64,000 bases of DNA from Roseivirga sp. BDSF3-8 (GTDB lineage: Bacteria > Bacteroidota > Bacteroidia > Cytophagales > Cyclobacteriaceae), in NCBI RefSeq assembly GCF_041449215.1, contig NZ_JBGNFV010000001.1, forward strand, positions 4,481,001 through 4,545,000, in the 5' to 3' direction. Each line of letters starts with the position of its first letter. Position 1 is the stretch's first letter. Positions 53,049 to 62,283 of this stretch are shown here, piece after piece. The notes under the pieces were generated by a model. That model saw only the letters and a list, made by a program, of their open reading frames with translations, searched no databases and was not told the DNA's origin. The position numbers and the translations under genes are program-made.

Positions 53049-54077
53049 ATGCCAAATAGATATAAAACCGGAACCGACTACAAGTCTATGGCAAGGGCCA
53101 GTGCCAAAACCATGCTGGCTGCTTCCGATACGTTTCGTTCACTGAATGAAGACGAGCAGAAGGCCATGTATAAAGATGTGGTCAGGTCAGAATACAATAA
53201 GCTGGTCGGTAAGCCAAGCCAGGCATCGGTCAGGGCCCGTGCTATGGAAGAGGAGGATGGCCCAACACGGGCAGACCGGGACTTTGATCCGAACTTCGAT
53301 GCGGCCATAGACGGCTTTGAGGATCTCGTTCAAAGCGTGGATTTCCCTCAGTTCGTTTCAGATCTGCTCCGTGCTGTGTTTGACGCTAATATGGACGTGA
53401 TGAAAACCCAGACCGAGGAGTATATAAAACTACTCAAAGCGGCTACTACGGATCTGGCACAGTTCATTAATAAAGTAGATGATACTACCACATTTGCCTA
53501 CCTGGCTGAAAATCAGCCTAATAAATACGGAATCCGAATGGAGCGTGACGGGGACCGCCGCGAAATGGTACTGACCGATCCGGAAGGTGAAAACATGGAT
53601 GTGGATGACAATGAGGTGAAAAAATCCATTATGGATGCCAAGATCAAGATGGCCCAGGAGCACCGTACCGCTTTGAGAGAGGTCATTTTGATGGGTGTGA
53701 CGCGACTGGTAGTCAAAAAGGGTAAAGTCAAGGCAGGGGTACAGTTCAATATGAACTCCAAGCGCGACCTCACCACCAGCGCTATGAATACCAGGGAATC
53801 CAATACGAGTGTGGACGGAGAGTTCAGCCTGGGCGGGTTCTTTAGTCCTTATAAGGTAAATGGCGGCTTCACCCATACCTCATCCAATATTTCGGTCTCT
53901 ACGGTAGACAGTAATGCAGAGGATGAGCTGAAGGCGAAACTTATGGGTGAGGTGGAAATCGAGTTTGCCACTGATTACTTCAAGCTGGACAATTTTGCCC
54001 AGATGTACGGCCCTGCTGCCATGGGACAACAGGGACAACCCGGAGGCCAAGCTCAGCCGGCTTTACCACGAGCCTGA
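53049..54077 (+). CDS. Protein of unknown function with C-terminal beta domain
   Basis: 342 residues. The N-terminal part is helical and acidic (NFDAAIDGFEDLVQSVDFPQ). From about 195 a beta-rich part begins: REVILMGVTRLVVKKGKVKA, then GVQFNMNSKRD, then alternating S/T strands (GGFTHTSSNISVSTVDSNAE) before an EVEIEFATDYFKLDNF strand. This strand-rich, Ser/Thr-alternating pattern distantly recalls DUF2589-type proteins, but that is only an impression. The tail is Gly/Gln/Pro-rich. Confidence 0.7.
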   Translation: MPNRYKTGTDYKSMARASAKTMLAASDTFRSLNEDEQKAMYKDVVRSEYNKLVGKPSQASVRARAMEEEDGPTRADRDFDPNFDAAIDGFEDLVQSVDFPQFVSDLLRAVFDANMDVMKTQTEEYIKLLKAATTDLAQFINKVDDTTTFAYLAENQPNKYGIRMERDGDRREMVLTDPEGENMDVDDNEVKKSIMDAKIKMAQEHRTALREVILMGVTRLVVKKGKVKAGVQFNMNSKRDLTTSAMNTRESNTSVDGEFSLGGFFSPYKVNGGFTHTSSNISVSTVDSNAEDELKAKLMGEVEIEFATDYFKLDNFAQMYGPAAMGQQGQPGGQAQPALPRA

Positions 54078-54086
54078 TCCTGAGCT

Positions 54087-56087
54087 ATGGGACTGGCGTA
54101 CCTCGAATTTCTGGGAGATGAAGGGCCGGGAGGATACCGGTTTCATGCCGACACCGGAGATAACCGCTGGTACCAGTACCTGATCGGGAGTGAGGAAGAT
54201 GTAGTAAACAGAGAAGGCATACATGTATTACAAAATGCCGCTCATGTGTCTTCCCTTCAGCAGACCCCGCAGAACTTCAGAGGGTTTCCCATAGAGGTGC
54301 CCTCACACCTGCTGAGCAGAGAAAACAACCGGGTTCAATTGCTCAGTTTCCGGACGAGGGATAAAACAGGCCCGGCCATATCGGATATCGTAACTGCGAT
54401 ACCGATGATTTCAGATATCGATAAATATGAATTTACCATGAATGCCCCCATACATCCACAGAAGCAGGAGAGGCGCCGTGTCCCATTCCGGTACCGGGAG
54501 GTAACCTCCGGGCAAATGAGTGTGGACTGGATGCAATTGCTGGAAGTTGTGCCCGGCCTGCTGGAAAGTGCCACCCCCATCGTGCAGGCCGTTTCGGGTC
54601 TTGTCACCGGGGTAGCGGGTGGAATAAACTCATCTACTTCCCGGCCTTCTGCTCCGGCATCACCTGTTGTGCCACCGGCTGGGCCACATACGGCCATCAC
54701 GCCGGAGATGATCCAGGCGCTGATTGCTGCGCTTCAACAGGCCGGGCAGCAGGTAAGCCCGCCTGCGGCACCTGCTCAATCTGCCTCATACAAAGGCTTT
54801 GCCGGCCAGATGGATATGGGAGCCATATCCGGACCCCTGCTGGCGTCGGTAGCGCCTGCCATTCTGCAGAACCTACCTCAGCTTCTGCAAACAGCCGCCC
54901 CGGTTTTGCAGCAGGTGCTATCACCGGAAACTATTCAGGCGTTGGGAGATCCTGCCCAGCTCAACCAACTCATGAACCACCTCATGGATAGTTTCCTGGA
55001 GGCTGACCGGGTTAGGCAGGAAAGCATGGACCGTAACCGGGCGAACCGCCTTCAGTTTTTCAGGCAGGCGAACCCTATAATTCAGCAATACCTGACCGGT
55101 AGGGCTGTCGCATCCTCCACAGGTAGTAATGGCCGTAAAGCCATAAAGATTGAATTCACAGAAGGTAAGCCTGTGACCCTGCTTGGCAGACCACGCATCA
55201 TCTATGTACCCGGTGGCGAGATACGCTTTCCTTTTGTGATTGACGGTATTACCTATTTCCCCAAAGCAATCGGCCAGATTCGCATCGTGACCACCGAAAG
55301 CAATACGCCTGTGCTGGAAAAGCGGATTCGTATCCGTGATCTGACCCCCGGTGAGACGGTGTACGAACTAAAGCTGACGGCAGAGGAAACAGCCGACCTG
55401 CCACGAGACGAGGACCTGATGCTCGACCTGACACTCAAGATGCGTGAGGAGGGGGGAAAGGTACGGACCAGCCGCAAGATTCACCGGTTCAGGATCAGCC
55501 CCGAATACCTCTTTGACCGGGTACAGCAAAGTAATGGTGGTGAACTGCCCCTAAACGATGTAGTGGAATACAGGGAGTACTGGCATAAGGTATGGGAGGC
55601 CGACATGAAAGATAAAGTAAGGCGCTACTACCTGGAAGGTAAGTATTACACCCTGCCCGACCACCAGGAAGAGCAGGATGCCATAATGGATACCAAACTG
55701 AAAAGCGAGGAAGATAAAAATCGCGGCCACCGGGCTTATTATAAATTCAAAAGCGGCATGCTCTTCAGCATGTACCGGCTCAATGCCCTTATTCCCCGGC
55801 TAACCGGCCAGGCCTCTTTACCTCCGGAGTTACTGGAGGCTATCCGAAGCCCCGAGGTAGCCCGTCATTTCCGAAAGGCTGCTAGGGCAGAGGCAGCATT
55901 CAGAGGTGACCCTGGCGAGACGGTTACCCTATGGGCCTATCCTGTACTGGCCATGCATGAAATAGTGCTTAAGAAACCACTTGAAAGTGATGTCAATGGT
56001 CAGGTTACCAGCTTTGCCGAGGAGGTTATCGACTTTCCGGTACCAGTAGCCATGCATTTTGTAGGAACCATATCCCAGTCCGTATGA
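54087..56087 (+). CDS. Large multi-domain protein of unknown function
   Basis: 666 residues. Residues 1-130 form a unique N-terminal domain (GYRFHADTGDNRWYQYLIGS). Next comes an Ala/Pro/Ser-rich linker (about 180-235: RPSAPASPVVPPAGP, QVSPPAAPAQSAS), helical segments rich in Gln/Leu (AILQNLPQLLQTAAPVLQQV), a beta domain at about 350-475 and a mixed C-terminal part. The plan suggests a structural or scaffold protein with flexible hinges. The next small gene starts in its stop codon. Confidence 0.72.
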   Translation: MGLAYLEFLGDEGPGGYRFHADTGDNRWYQYLIGSEEDVVNREGIHVLQNAAHVSSLQQTPQNFRGFPIEVPSHLLSRENNRVQLLSFRTRDKTGPAISDIVTAIPMISDIDKYEFTMNAPIHPQKQERRRVPFRYREVTSGQMSVDWMQLLEVVPGLLESATPIVQAVSGLVTGVAGGINSSTSRPSAPASPVVPPAGPHTAITPEMIQALIAALQQAGQQVSPPAAPAQSASYKGFAGQMDMGAISGPLLASVAPAILQNLPQLLQTAAPVLQQVLSPETIQALGDPAQLNQLMNHLMDSFLEADRVRQESMDRNRANRLQFFRQANPIIQQYLTGRAVASSTGSNGRKAIKIEFTEGKPVTLLGRPRIIYVPGGEIRFPFVIDGITYFPKAIGQIRIVTTESNTPVLEKRIRIRDLTPGETVYELKLTAEETADLPRDEDLMLDLTLKMREEGGKVRTSRKIHRFRISPEYLFDRVQQSNGGELPLNDVVEYREYWHKVWEADMKDKVRRYYLEGKYYTLPDHQEEQDAIMDTKLKSEEDKNRGHRAYYKFKSGMLFSMYRLNALIPRLTGQASLPPELLEAIRSPEVARHFRKAARAEAAFRGDPGETVTLWAYPVLAMHEIVLKKPLESDVNGQVTSFAEEVIDFPVPVAMHFVGTISQSV

Positions 56088-56269
56088 AATATTACAGAAG
56101 CCAAACAGCCCTTCCGGATATAAGCAATTTGCCTTCGGCATTGAGCGGTGATCAGCCTATCGAGATAAATGGTGCCAAGGTAGAATTCGACCATAAAGTG
56201 GCCCTCATGCCGGTAGAGCTGGAGGAAATTCCTGCCGACTACCGGCGAAACCGCCAACGCTATGAATAA
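56084..56269 (+). CDS. Very small protein of unknown function
   Basis: 61 residues, coupled by an ATGA overlap to the gene before and an 8-bp overlap to the gene after, which supports it being real. The sequence (INGAKVEFDHKVALMPVELEEI, then basic RRNRQRYE) shows no motif. Confidence 0.65.
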   Translation: MKYYRSQTALPDISNLPSALSGDQPIEINGAKVEFDHKVALMPVELEEIPADYRRNRQRYE

Positions 56270-56540
56270 GGAGGAGCTTATCGACCCTGCGCTATCTGCG
56301 GTAGCCGACATTATGAAATCCCTGACGGCTTTTCAGGCCGATCTGGAAAGGGAAGATATCCTTGCCATGAACATAGACCGGGTAAAGGTGAGCACGCCAA
56401 TCGAATTGGATGTTTACCACACCGGCGATGGGGTCGTGCTTGGCTCTGCACCTCCGGTGTATAGCATAGAGGTAACCGATATGCCTGTTTTTCACAAACT
56501 AACTTTAACCATCGCCAGAACAAAAGATGACGCGTCCTGA
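56262..56540 (+). CDS. Small protein, possibly trypco2-like
   Basis: 92 residues. A helical start (DPALSAVADIMKSLTAFQAD) is followed by three or four strands (RVKVSTPIELDVYHTGDGVV to HKLTLTIARTK). This helix-then-strands layout ending in a TLTI strand resembles the small trypsin-co-occurring (trypco2) domains, as does the start of the next protein; the similarity is faint. It overlaps its neighbours by 8 and 14 bp. Confidence 0.6.
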   Translation: MNKEELIDPALSAVADIMKSLTAFQADLEREDILAMNIDRVKVSTPIELDVYHTGDGVVLGSAPPVYSIEVTDMPVFHKLTLTIARTKDDAS

Positions 56541-57279
56541 TGTGAACCGGCCCTGGAACCTTGAGTCTTTTCTCGATTCCCTTATCCTGGAACTGGATAA
56601 GGCCCGGGAAACGCTTGCCATCAAGGCGGTGAACCGGCCGCTTACCTATTCGGTCAAGGACCTCGCCCTGGAGTTGCAGCTTTTTCCCTCTTACGATGGT
56701 GAGCAGGTGCGCTTTGTCACCGCTAAACCGGGAGAGCAGGGGGCATCCAAAGTATCCATTCAGCTCGGCAGCATCACCGACCGGCAGATCAGGGAATCGG
56801 CTCCGGCACCTATCTCGAAAGATGATATTACCATAGAGGAGGTGGAAGAGCTGGACACTGAATCGCGTGCCACTCTGAAAAGGCTGGGGGTAAAATCCAT
56901 TAAAGACATTGAAAAACTCCAAAAACGTAACGTGGACATACAAAAAGCCTCTGACAGTAAGCTGAAATATAATAAGCTGGCTGATATCATCGAGAAGAGC
57001 CGCCGGTCTAAATACAAACCGCTGGTGCACAAAGTGAGTATGATGCAGGGTAAAAAAGACGATGTCATTTACCTGGAGGGTGAAAATCTCATCCTTAACG
57101 AAGATTTTGAAGCCCAGGCAATGGTAGATGGAAGGCCTGTAAGTGTGCGTGAAGCAGGAAATAAGCGCGTAGTACTAGCCTTGGGGAGAAAACTGAAGCC
57201 GGCCGAGGCGCTGGCTATGGAAGTGATGCTCGATCGCGATACCGTGATCCGTTTTAACCTGAAAAGCGATCTGTCATGA
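56527..57279 (+). CDS. Three-part protein: trypco2-like, HhH-like, TIG-like
   Basis: 250 residues. Residues 10-88 (LESFLDSLILELDKARETL, YSVKDLALELQLF, GASKVSIQLGSI) have the helix plus strand order of trypco2 domains. Residues about 112-135 (ATLKRLGVKSIKDIEKLQ) look like a helix-hairpin-helix. Residues about 172-248 (DVIYLEGENLILNEDFEAQA, VVLALGRKLKPAEALAM) resemble a TIG/IPT Ig fold. No signal peptide. In known conflict systems trypco domains sit beside proteases, which fits this operon. The calls are by eye. Confidence 0.6.
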   Translation: MTRPDVNRPWNLESFLDSLILELDKARETLAIKAVNRPLTYSVKDLALELQLFPSYDGEQVRFVTAKPGEQGASKVSIQLGSITDRQIRESAPAPISKDDITIEEVEELDTESRATLKRLGVKSIKDIEKLQKRNVDIQKASDSKLKYNKLADIIEKSRRSKYKPLVHKVSMMQGKKDDVIYLEGENLILNEDFEAQAMVDGRPVSVREAGNKRVVLALGRKLKPAEALAMEVMLDRDTVIRFNLKSDLS

Positions 57280-58763
57280 CAAATAACTATCAAAAAGGCA
57301 TACTCGGTCTTGCTGCTGAGTACCGGGAACGCAGAACGGAAGACACCCGGCCACGGAAAAAATCCCGCTCAAAAGGGTTTAAGCCTGTAAGTGCCGGAGG
57401 CCCGGGAGCAATGAGTATATGCTTCGATTACCTGGAACCGATAGAAATGAGCATGCATAACGGTATTTATGTAGAGACAGCAGGTGGCAGGCATGCATCC
57501 TATGCCGGTTCATATAGCGCCCATACCGCCACTCCTGTGGCAGAAATAATGGAAACCGGAATACCCCACAGGGTCGAGTCTTTTTCCGGTACAGAACCGG
57601 ATGCTACCTCTGCTGAAACCATTGTGACCCCGAAACCACCCCCGCCTCCGCCTGCTGAGGCCGGAGCCACTTCTGAAACTGAGCCAGGAGATGAAGCAGT
57701 CCGGCCTACTGATGTCACATTAGAAAGTGACCAGCATACACGTGCACTACCAGCCGGAAGCCATACCGGTCAGCCTGCTGCTACCCCTGCTACAAACGGC
57801 CATGTAGCGACACCGAATGCCGGTGAAGAAAGAACCATACCAAAGTCCGGCCAGGAAGCGCAGCCGTCTTACCATGAAGAGGAGGAAGATGATGACGACT
57901 TTGCCCAGGATCTAAAGGATATTCTCTCCGGACAAAAACAATATGACCCATTACAAAAGAAGGTAGTGGATCCCAGGGAATTAAAGCAGTCGTCACCTTC
58001 ACAAACCTCAGGTCAAATGGGGGATAAAGCGGATGGCAATCCCTCAGGTAAAAGCCATGCTGTATTTGATGACCTGCGAAACCGTTTTGCCAGTGCCAAG
58101 ACAATAGACCTGGGCGAGATCAGTATGGAAAAACGCTTTAGGGCGTTCGATGCTGATCTGGATGAGGAAGAACAGCAGGAGGCAGATAACGGCATATCTG
58201 ATGAAGACGCACTTGCTGATGTTAACGAACTGGTAAAACAGGATGGTGAATCGGCTACCCTCAGACCCGGAGGCTTAGGCAGAATGATCACCAGGAATGA
58301 CCTGCAGAATGGAGATATTCTGCTGAGTGTGAGCGATTCATCTGCCATGCATGCCAATGCCTCTGTATTTACCGGCGGCAGCAGCTTATTGCCCCTTGGC
58401 GATAGTATGCCTTCCACTCTCGAGGAGCTATCTACTCATGCCGTTGCTGTAGTACGGCACGGGGATTTTACGCCGGCCACCGATTTGCAGAGCGCAGTTG
58501 CAGTTACCTCTGGGGGTGAACCGGCTACATTGAGTATCGCCAGGGTGGGCATTCATGTGTCTGTTTGCAACAGACTCTCCCGTGATCAAGATGCCTGCCG
58601 GGTTTACCGCGGACCGGTGGACTTTGCCACCGATAGTCCCGTTTCTGTAGCCATCTTTTCCCAAACCATACTTAAGACATTCGAATCCATCAATACGCCC
58701 CTAGGTGCACAATGGCCAGAGCAGCTACGCTACATCGGCCACCTGGTATACCCGGGCCACTAA
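57276..58763 (+). CDS. Disordered acidic protein with a possible NlpC/P60-like C-terminus
   Basis: 495 residues. Residues about 90-215 are low complexity (PPPPPP, HEEEEDDDDF). The C-terminal about 160 residues are folded: DLQNGDILLSVSDS (about 342-355), STHAVAVVRHGDF (about 386-398) and a Cys pair (VCNRL, DACRVYRGP). GD-I-L-L followed by a conserved His strand is how circularly permuted NlpC/P60 (YiiX-like) hydrolases begin, so a papain-like fold is possible. Start overlaps the preceding stop by 4 bp. Confidence 0.6.
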   Translation: MTNNYQKGILGLAAEYRERRTEDTRPRKKSRSKGFKPVSAGGPGAMSICFDYLEPIEMSMHNGIYVETAGGRHASYAGSYSAHTATPVAEIMETGIPHRVESFSGTEPDATSAETIVTPKPPPPPPAEAGATSETEPGDEAVRPTDVTLESDQHTRALPAGSHTGQPAATPATNGHVATPNAGEERTIPKSGQEAQPSYHEEEEDDDDFAQDLKDILSGQKQYDPLQKKVVDPRELKQSSPSQTSGQMGDKADGNPSGKSHAVFDDLRNRFASAKTIDLGEISMEKRFRAFDADLDEEEQQEADNGISDEDALADVNELVKQDGESATLRPGGLGRMITRNDLQNGDILLSVSDSSAMHANASVFTGGSSLLPLGDSMPSTLEELSTHAVAVVRHGDFTPATDLQSAVAVTSGGEPATLSIARVGIHVSVCNRLSRDQDACRVYRGPVDFATDSPVSVAIFSQTILKTFESINTPLGAQWPEQLRYIGHLVYPGH

Positions 58764-58775
58764 ACCAACGGTACC

Positions 58776-60416
58776 ATGAGAAACAGAATATTAGCTCTTC
58801 AACAGGAAGTAAATACCCGGCGGCAGCCTTCAGGGAGGTCTATGGGTTTTTCCGTGAACTACGGCGGCCGCATGTCACGAATGTACCAGCAAACCCCTCC
58901 GCCCACACCACGGACTAATGATGAATACCTGTACGATGCCATAAAATTCTTCTATCCCGATAGCACATTGCAGCTCGCTGAACTTAACGATGCGCTTCGA
59001 GGACTAGCAGCCGTAATGATACACGATGCACTGACCGCCTCACGGCAAATGGACAGGGTGCCCCGGCCCACCGCAAGGCCTACTGTTACCTGGGCCTTGA
59101 AACAGGTCGTGCGGGCACTGTTTGTGGACAGTTCCCGGACGGGGGTATATGAAAGTGTGCGGGCAACCGTGGCGGCAAGTCGCAGGTCAGAATTTGAGTT
59201 GGCACGTGCCGGGGTAAGCATGTCCAGGTTCAAAGGCCGCTCATTCAACGCCATAAACTACCAGGTGGCTGGCACGGTCTCACCGCTCAGGCAACCTAAT
59301 AGCATGGCTTGCTGGGCCACGGTAACCACCATATTATACAATTGGAAAATGAATGCCGGTCATAGCATAGACCATGTACTCGGTACCATAGGGCAGCCAT
59401 ATTTGCAAATGTTCCAAAACGGCCAGGGGTTACCTGGCAGCATGAAGGAGCAGTTCCTGAATGACGCCGGGCTGGAATTCGAATACCCCCAGAGTTTTAG
59501 TATTGAAGGCTGGGAGCAATTACTCAGAAATTACGGACCCGTCTGGGTGACTACGGATGAGGATCCGAGTGATAAATTTGCTATTCACGCCCGGGTACTT
59601 TTCGGCATACAGGGAGACGGTACATCCGATGGTACTCAGATGCGTTTTGTCGATCCGGCAAATGGTCGGGTGGTGACCGAAAGCATCACGGCCTTCATAG
59701 AAAAGTATGAGTCTGAGGCGCGTACTAAAAACCGGCCGCTTCGCATCCAGGTCGTGCACTGGCCACCCAATGCAAGTGGTAACGGGCTATCCGGCGCGAG
59801 CAGCTACAGAAGTAGAAGCTTCAGCCGGGTCAGGTACAGCAGGGCGCATCAGGATGGTGTAATTGAAATGGAGCCCCTGGAAGTGTCTATCCCTTCGGAG
59901 CGCCGGGACCAGATACTGCTCAGGGCCGGCTGGAAAAAGGCCGACCTCAGCATAGTGGTCAGAAATTTTAAAGGAGAGCCGCTGCTCGGCCACCGTATTT
60001 TTGCTGAAGCAAAGTCACCGGGCGTAGAACCCCAGGCGTACGCCCAGGATGTAAGAGGGGGAGCGGCCATATTTAACGACATCTGGCTAAAACCTTCCGG
60101 CACGCTAAGAATCATGGCGGTGAGTACCGGGCAGCCCGGAGAGGTACCCTCCGGCGTGATCCACTACAATATGGGGAGTGGTGACCAGCTTAGGCTTGAA
60201 GCCGATCAGGCCTACCGTGACGTAACAGTTACGGCAACCAGCAGCACCGAAGCGGCCCGAATGGCCGGAGCCACAGGTAGCATAGGAGTCGAGTTCCAGG
60301 TATTCTCCGCGGGTGGTGAGGTCACTACCGAAGAGACACGCACCCGGGGAGAATCTGTTTCACGGCAGTACACTGTGCGCATACCTACCGCATCACTAAC
60401 GATACAAGTGAAATAG
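58776..60416 (+). CDS. Papain-like cysteine protease (C39/C70-type) with beta-sandwich tail
   Basis: 546 residues. The protease domain at about 165-315 has QPNSMACWATVTTI with Cys179, His271 in AIHARVLFGIQG and Asp293 in FVDPANG, the triad and spacing of AvrRpt2-type (C70) and C39-like enzymes. The N-terminal about 150 residues are helical and unknown. The C-terminal about 190 residues form Ig/beta-sandwich modules (GEPLLGHRIFAEA, TVTATSSTEAAR). No signal peptide. It ends the operon; a terminator follows. Confidence 0.85.
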   Translation: MRNRILALQQEVNTRRQPSGRSMGFSVNYGGRMSRMYQQTPPPTPRTNDEYLYDAIKFFYPDSTLQLAELNDALRGLAAVMIHDALTASRQMDRVPRPTARPTVTWALKQVVRALFVDSSRTGVYESVRATVAASRRSEFELARAGVSMSRFKGRSFNAINYQVAGTVSPLRQPNSMACWATVTTILYNWKMNAGHSIDHVLGTIGQPYLQMFQNGQGLPGSMKEQFLNDAGLEFEYPQSFSIEGWEQLLRNYGPVWVTTDEDPSDKFAIHARVLFGIQGDGTSDGTQMRFVDPANGRVVTESITAFIEKYESEARTKNRPLRIQVVHWPPNASGNGLSGASSYRSRSFSRVRYSRAHQDGVIEMEPLEVSIPSERRDQILLRAGWKKADLSIVVRNFKGEPLLGHRIFAEAKSPGVEPQAYAQDVRGGAAIFNDIWLKPSGTLRIMAVSTGQPGEVPSGVIHYNMGSGDQLRLEADQAYRDVTVTATSSTEAARMAGATGSIGVEFQVFSAGGEVTTEETRTRGESVSRQYTVRIPTASLTIQVK

Positions 60417-60449
60417 AAAGGGCTTTCCATCTTGATTGACAGTTTATGA

Positions 60450-60484
60450 AAGGCTGCCGCATAGTTGTGGCGGCCTTATTTTAT
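60450..60484 (+). terminator. Terminator of the two-protease operon
   Basis: AAGGCTGCCGC (60450-60460) and GTGGCGGCCTT (60467-60477) pair with G-T wobbles and are followed by ATTTTA. It is 33 bp beyond the protease stop and separates the operon from the next gene. Confidence 0.75.
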
Positions 60485-60602
60485 GCCTGCCAAGGATGGA
60501 TTGGTGAATTCATATGGGCATAGAGTGACAGTATACAGGTGCTTCATTAATATGCGTTATTGAAAATATATAATTACATTTGTCCTTCAAACATTATCAT
60601 TA

Positions 60603-62117
60603 TTGGTGCGCATTTCCGGCTTTCTCCTCTTCCTGTTTATATTCACTTCTGTACAATTCTCAGCCTTCGGCCAGGCTGAAAGTGCTGCCCATGCCGAAGA
60701 AACAAATCCGGCGGATACTACCCGGACTGTAGCCTTGCAGGACAGTGTACAGCAGCATTCGTTGGTGGAGGCGGATAGTATCATCCGGGCAGATATTGCA
60801 GAAGGAAAGGCAAGGGTAGATAGTTTGCAGAATGCCTTGGGCGCACTGACTGACAGCCTGCCAGATACGCAGTCCCTAACCAAGCCGGTAGACGATGCTA
60901 ATCGTGAGATTGCCGAAAGCCATCAGACTGTACAAGGAGCAGTCGATCGGGCCAGAGAGGAAGCGCAGCAAGTGGTGGATAATACCACCGAAGCGGTGAA
61001 TGGAAAGCTGGAAGGTGCCCGGGAGAATGTAGGAGGGGTGCAGCAAAAGGCACAGGGTGCTATGTCTCAGGGTGTGGATGCGGCCGGTATAGACGGTGGT
61101 CAACTACCCGGCACGCCTGATCTGCCCAATACGGAAGTGTCCGGGCTAGAGGTGCCCGGAATGGAGATTCCCGGAATGGAGATTCCCGGAACGGAAGTTC
61201 CCGGAGTGGAAATTTCCGGTGCCGACATACCCTCAACCGGAGCGGCAGGTGGTGACCTTGGCCTGACCGAAAAACCGGAAGCCCTCGATCAGCTTGGCGA
61301 AACTCAGCAAAAAATAGCTGAAGTGAGTGACGAAGCTCAGCAGATACAATCGGCTGTGGATAGCATGTCGGTAGAAAAAGCGGCTGAGTATGGTGAGGAG
61401 AAACTGAAGGATACCCAATACTATAAGGCCCTTGAAGAACAGGCCGGGCAGAATATAGATGTGATTCCTACAGAGGAAGGCCTCAGGGAGCAGGGAAAGC
61501 AGCAGGTAGTCAGCCAGGCTAAGAACTACTTTGCGGGAAAGGAAGATAAGATCAGGGAAGCCCAGGCCTTGCTGGGCAAATACAAAAAGAAGTATCACAG
61601 CCTGAACAGCATCAAGGATGTGCCCCTGAATCGCAATCCTCTGGCGGACACTCCATTCGTGAAGCGCATAGTGGTCGGTGCCTACCTGCAGCTATTGAAA
61701 GATCCCTGGGGAGGTGATATTAATCCGGTTATCGGCTACCGTATTTATCCCAAATGGGAGGCAGGCATAGGGGGTACCTACCGCATACTTTTTGATGTGC
61801 CTGACGACTATAAGTTTGCCGAGGATGCAAAAGTATATGGCTTCCGTGCGTATTCTTCATACGAAATAGCCGATATACTTGCCTTTCATGCAGAGCTTGA
61901 GTATATAAACAGCCTGGTTGTATACCCGTCACTGACCGGTGAGCCACCCTCACCCGAACGGAGGTGGGTACCGGGATTGCCTGTGGGTATCAGGAAAAAA
62001 TTCGATCTAGGCAGTAAGTTTCAGATGCGGGGCGTAATCCTTTATAACCTGCTGCACGATTATAAAAGCCCGTATGGTTCGGACTTTCATATCCGTTTGG
62101 GCTTCTTTTTCAGATAA
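60603..62117 (+). CDS. Outer-membrane protein with pentapeptide repeats and beta-barrel end
   Basis: 504 residues from TTG 60603 (GTG 60606 also fits). Signal peptide (ending SAFGQ). A long Gln/Glu/Ala-rich coiled part follows, then V-P-G-x-E-type pentapeptides at about 180-210 (VPGMEIPGMEIPGTEVPGVE). Next are more helices and a C-terminal beta-barrel (about 345-504, IVVGAYLQLLKDPWGGDINP to SDFHIRLGFFFR) ending in Phe-Arg. The plan is coiled periplasmic region plus barrel. It is transcribed after the two-protease operon but separately. Confidence 0.75.
   Translation: MVRISGFLLFLFIFTSVQFSAFGQAESAAHAEETNPADTTRTVALQDSVQQHSLVEADSIIRADIAEGKARVDSLQNALGALTDSLPDTQSLTKPVDDANREIAESHQTVQGAVDRAREEAQQVVDNTTEAVNGKLEGARENVGGVQQKAQGAMSQGVDAAGIDGGQLPGTPDLPNTEVSGLEVPGMEIPGMEIPGTEVPGVEISGADIPSTGAAGGDLGLTEKPEALDQLGETQQKIAEVSDEAQQIQSAVDSMSVEKAAEYGEEKLKDTQYYKALEEQAGQNIDVIPTEEGLREQGKQQVVSQAKNYFAGKEDKIREAQALLGKYKKKYHSLNSIKDVPLNRNPLADTPFVKRIVVGAYLQLLKDPWGGDINPVIGYRIYPKWEAGIGGTYRILFDVPDDYKFAEDAKVYGFRAYSSYEIADILAFHAELEYINSLVVYPSLTGEPPSPERRWVPGLPVGIRKKFDLGSKFQMRGVILYNLLHDYKSPYGSDFHIRLGFFFR
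61136..61230 (+). repeat. 15-bp tandem repeat within the outer-membrane protein gene
   Basis: About six units of the form GGAATGGAGATTCCC encode the PGMEI/PGTEV/PGVEI pentapeptides. Two units are identical; outer ones are degenerate. Copy number could vary by slippage. Confidence 0.8.
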
Positions 62118-62283
62118 AAGGGCCAAATACTGTTCCTATACAGGATCATTTCTTTTAACGAATTGTCTATTGGAGAAAAGTATACTCCAGGTAGAGTAGG
62201 GTGGTCTGTCTCTTTTTACCAGTCGAAAGTTTCTTAACCTTCAGATTTTTAGTATTCTTACAGCAAAGACAATAAGTGGCCCT

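Noticed and set aside
49355..60416. Contractile injection system or prophage
   Set aside because: No sheath, tube, baseplate, AAA+ ClpV/CDC48-like, terminase, portal or integrase features are seen among the ten products.
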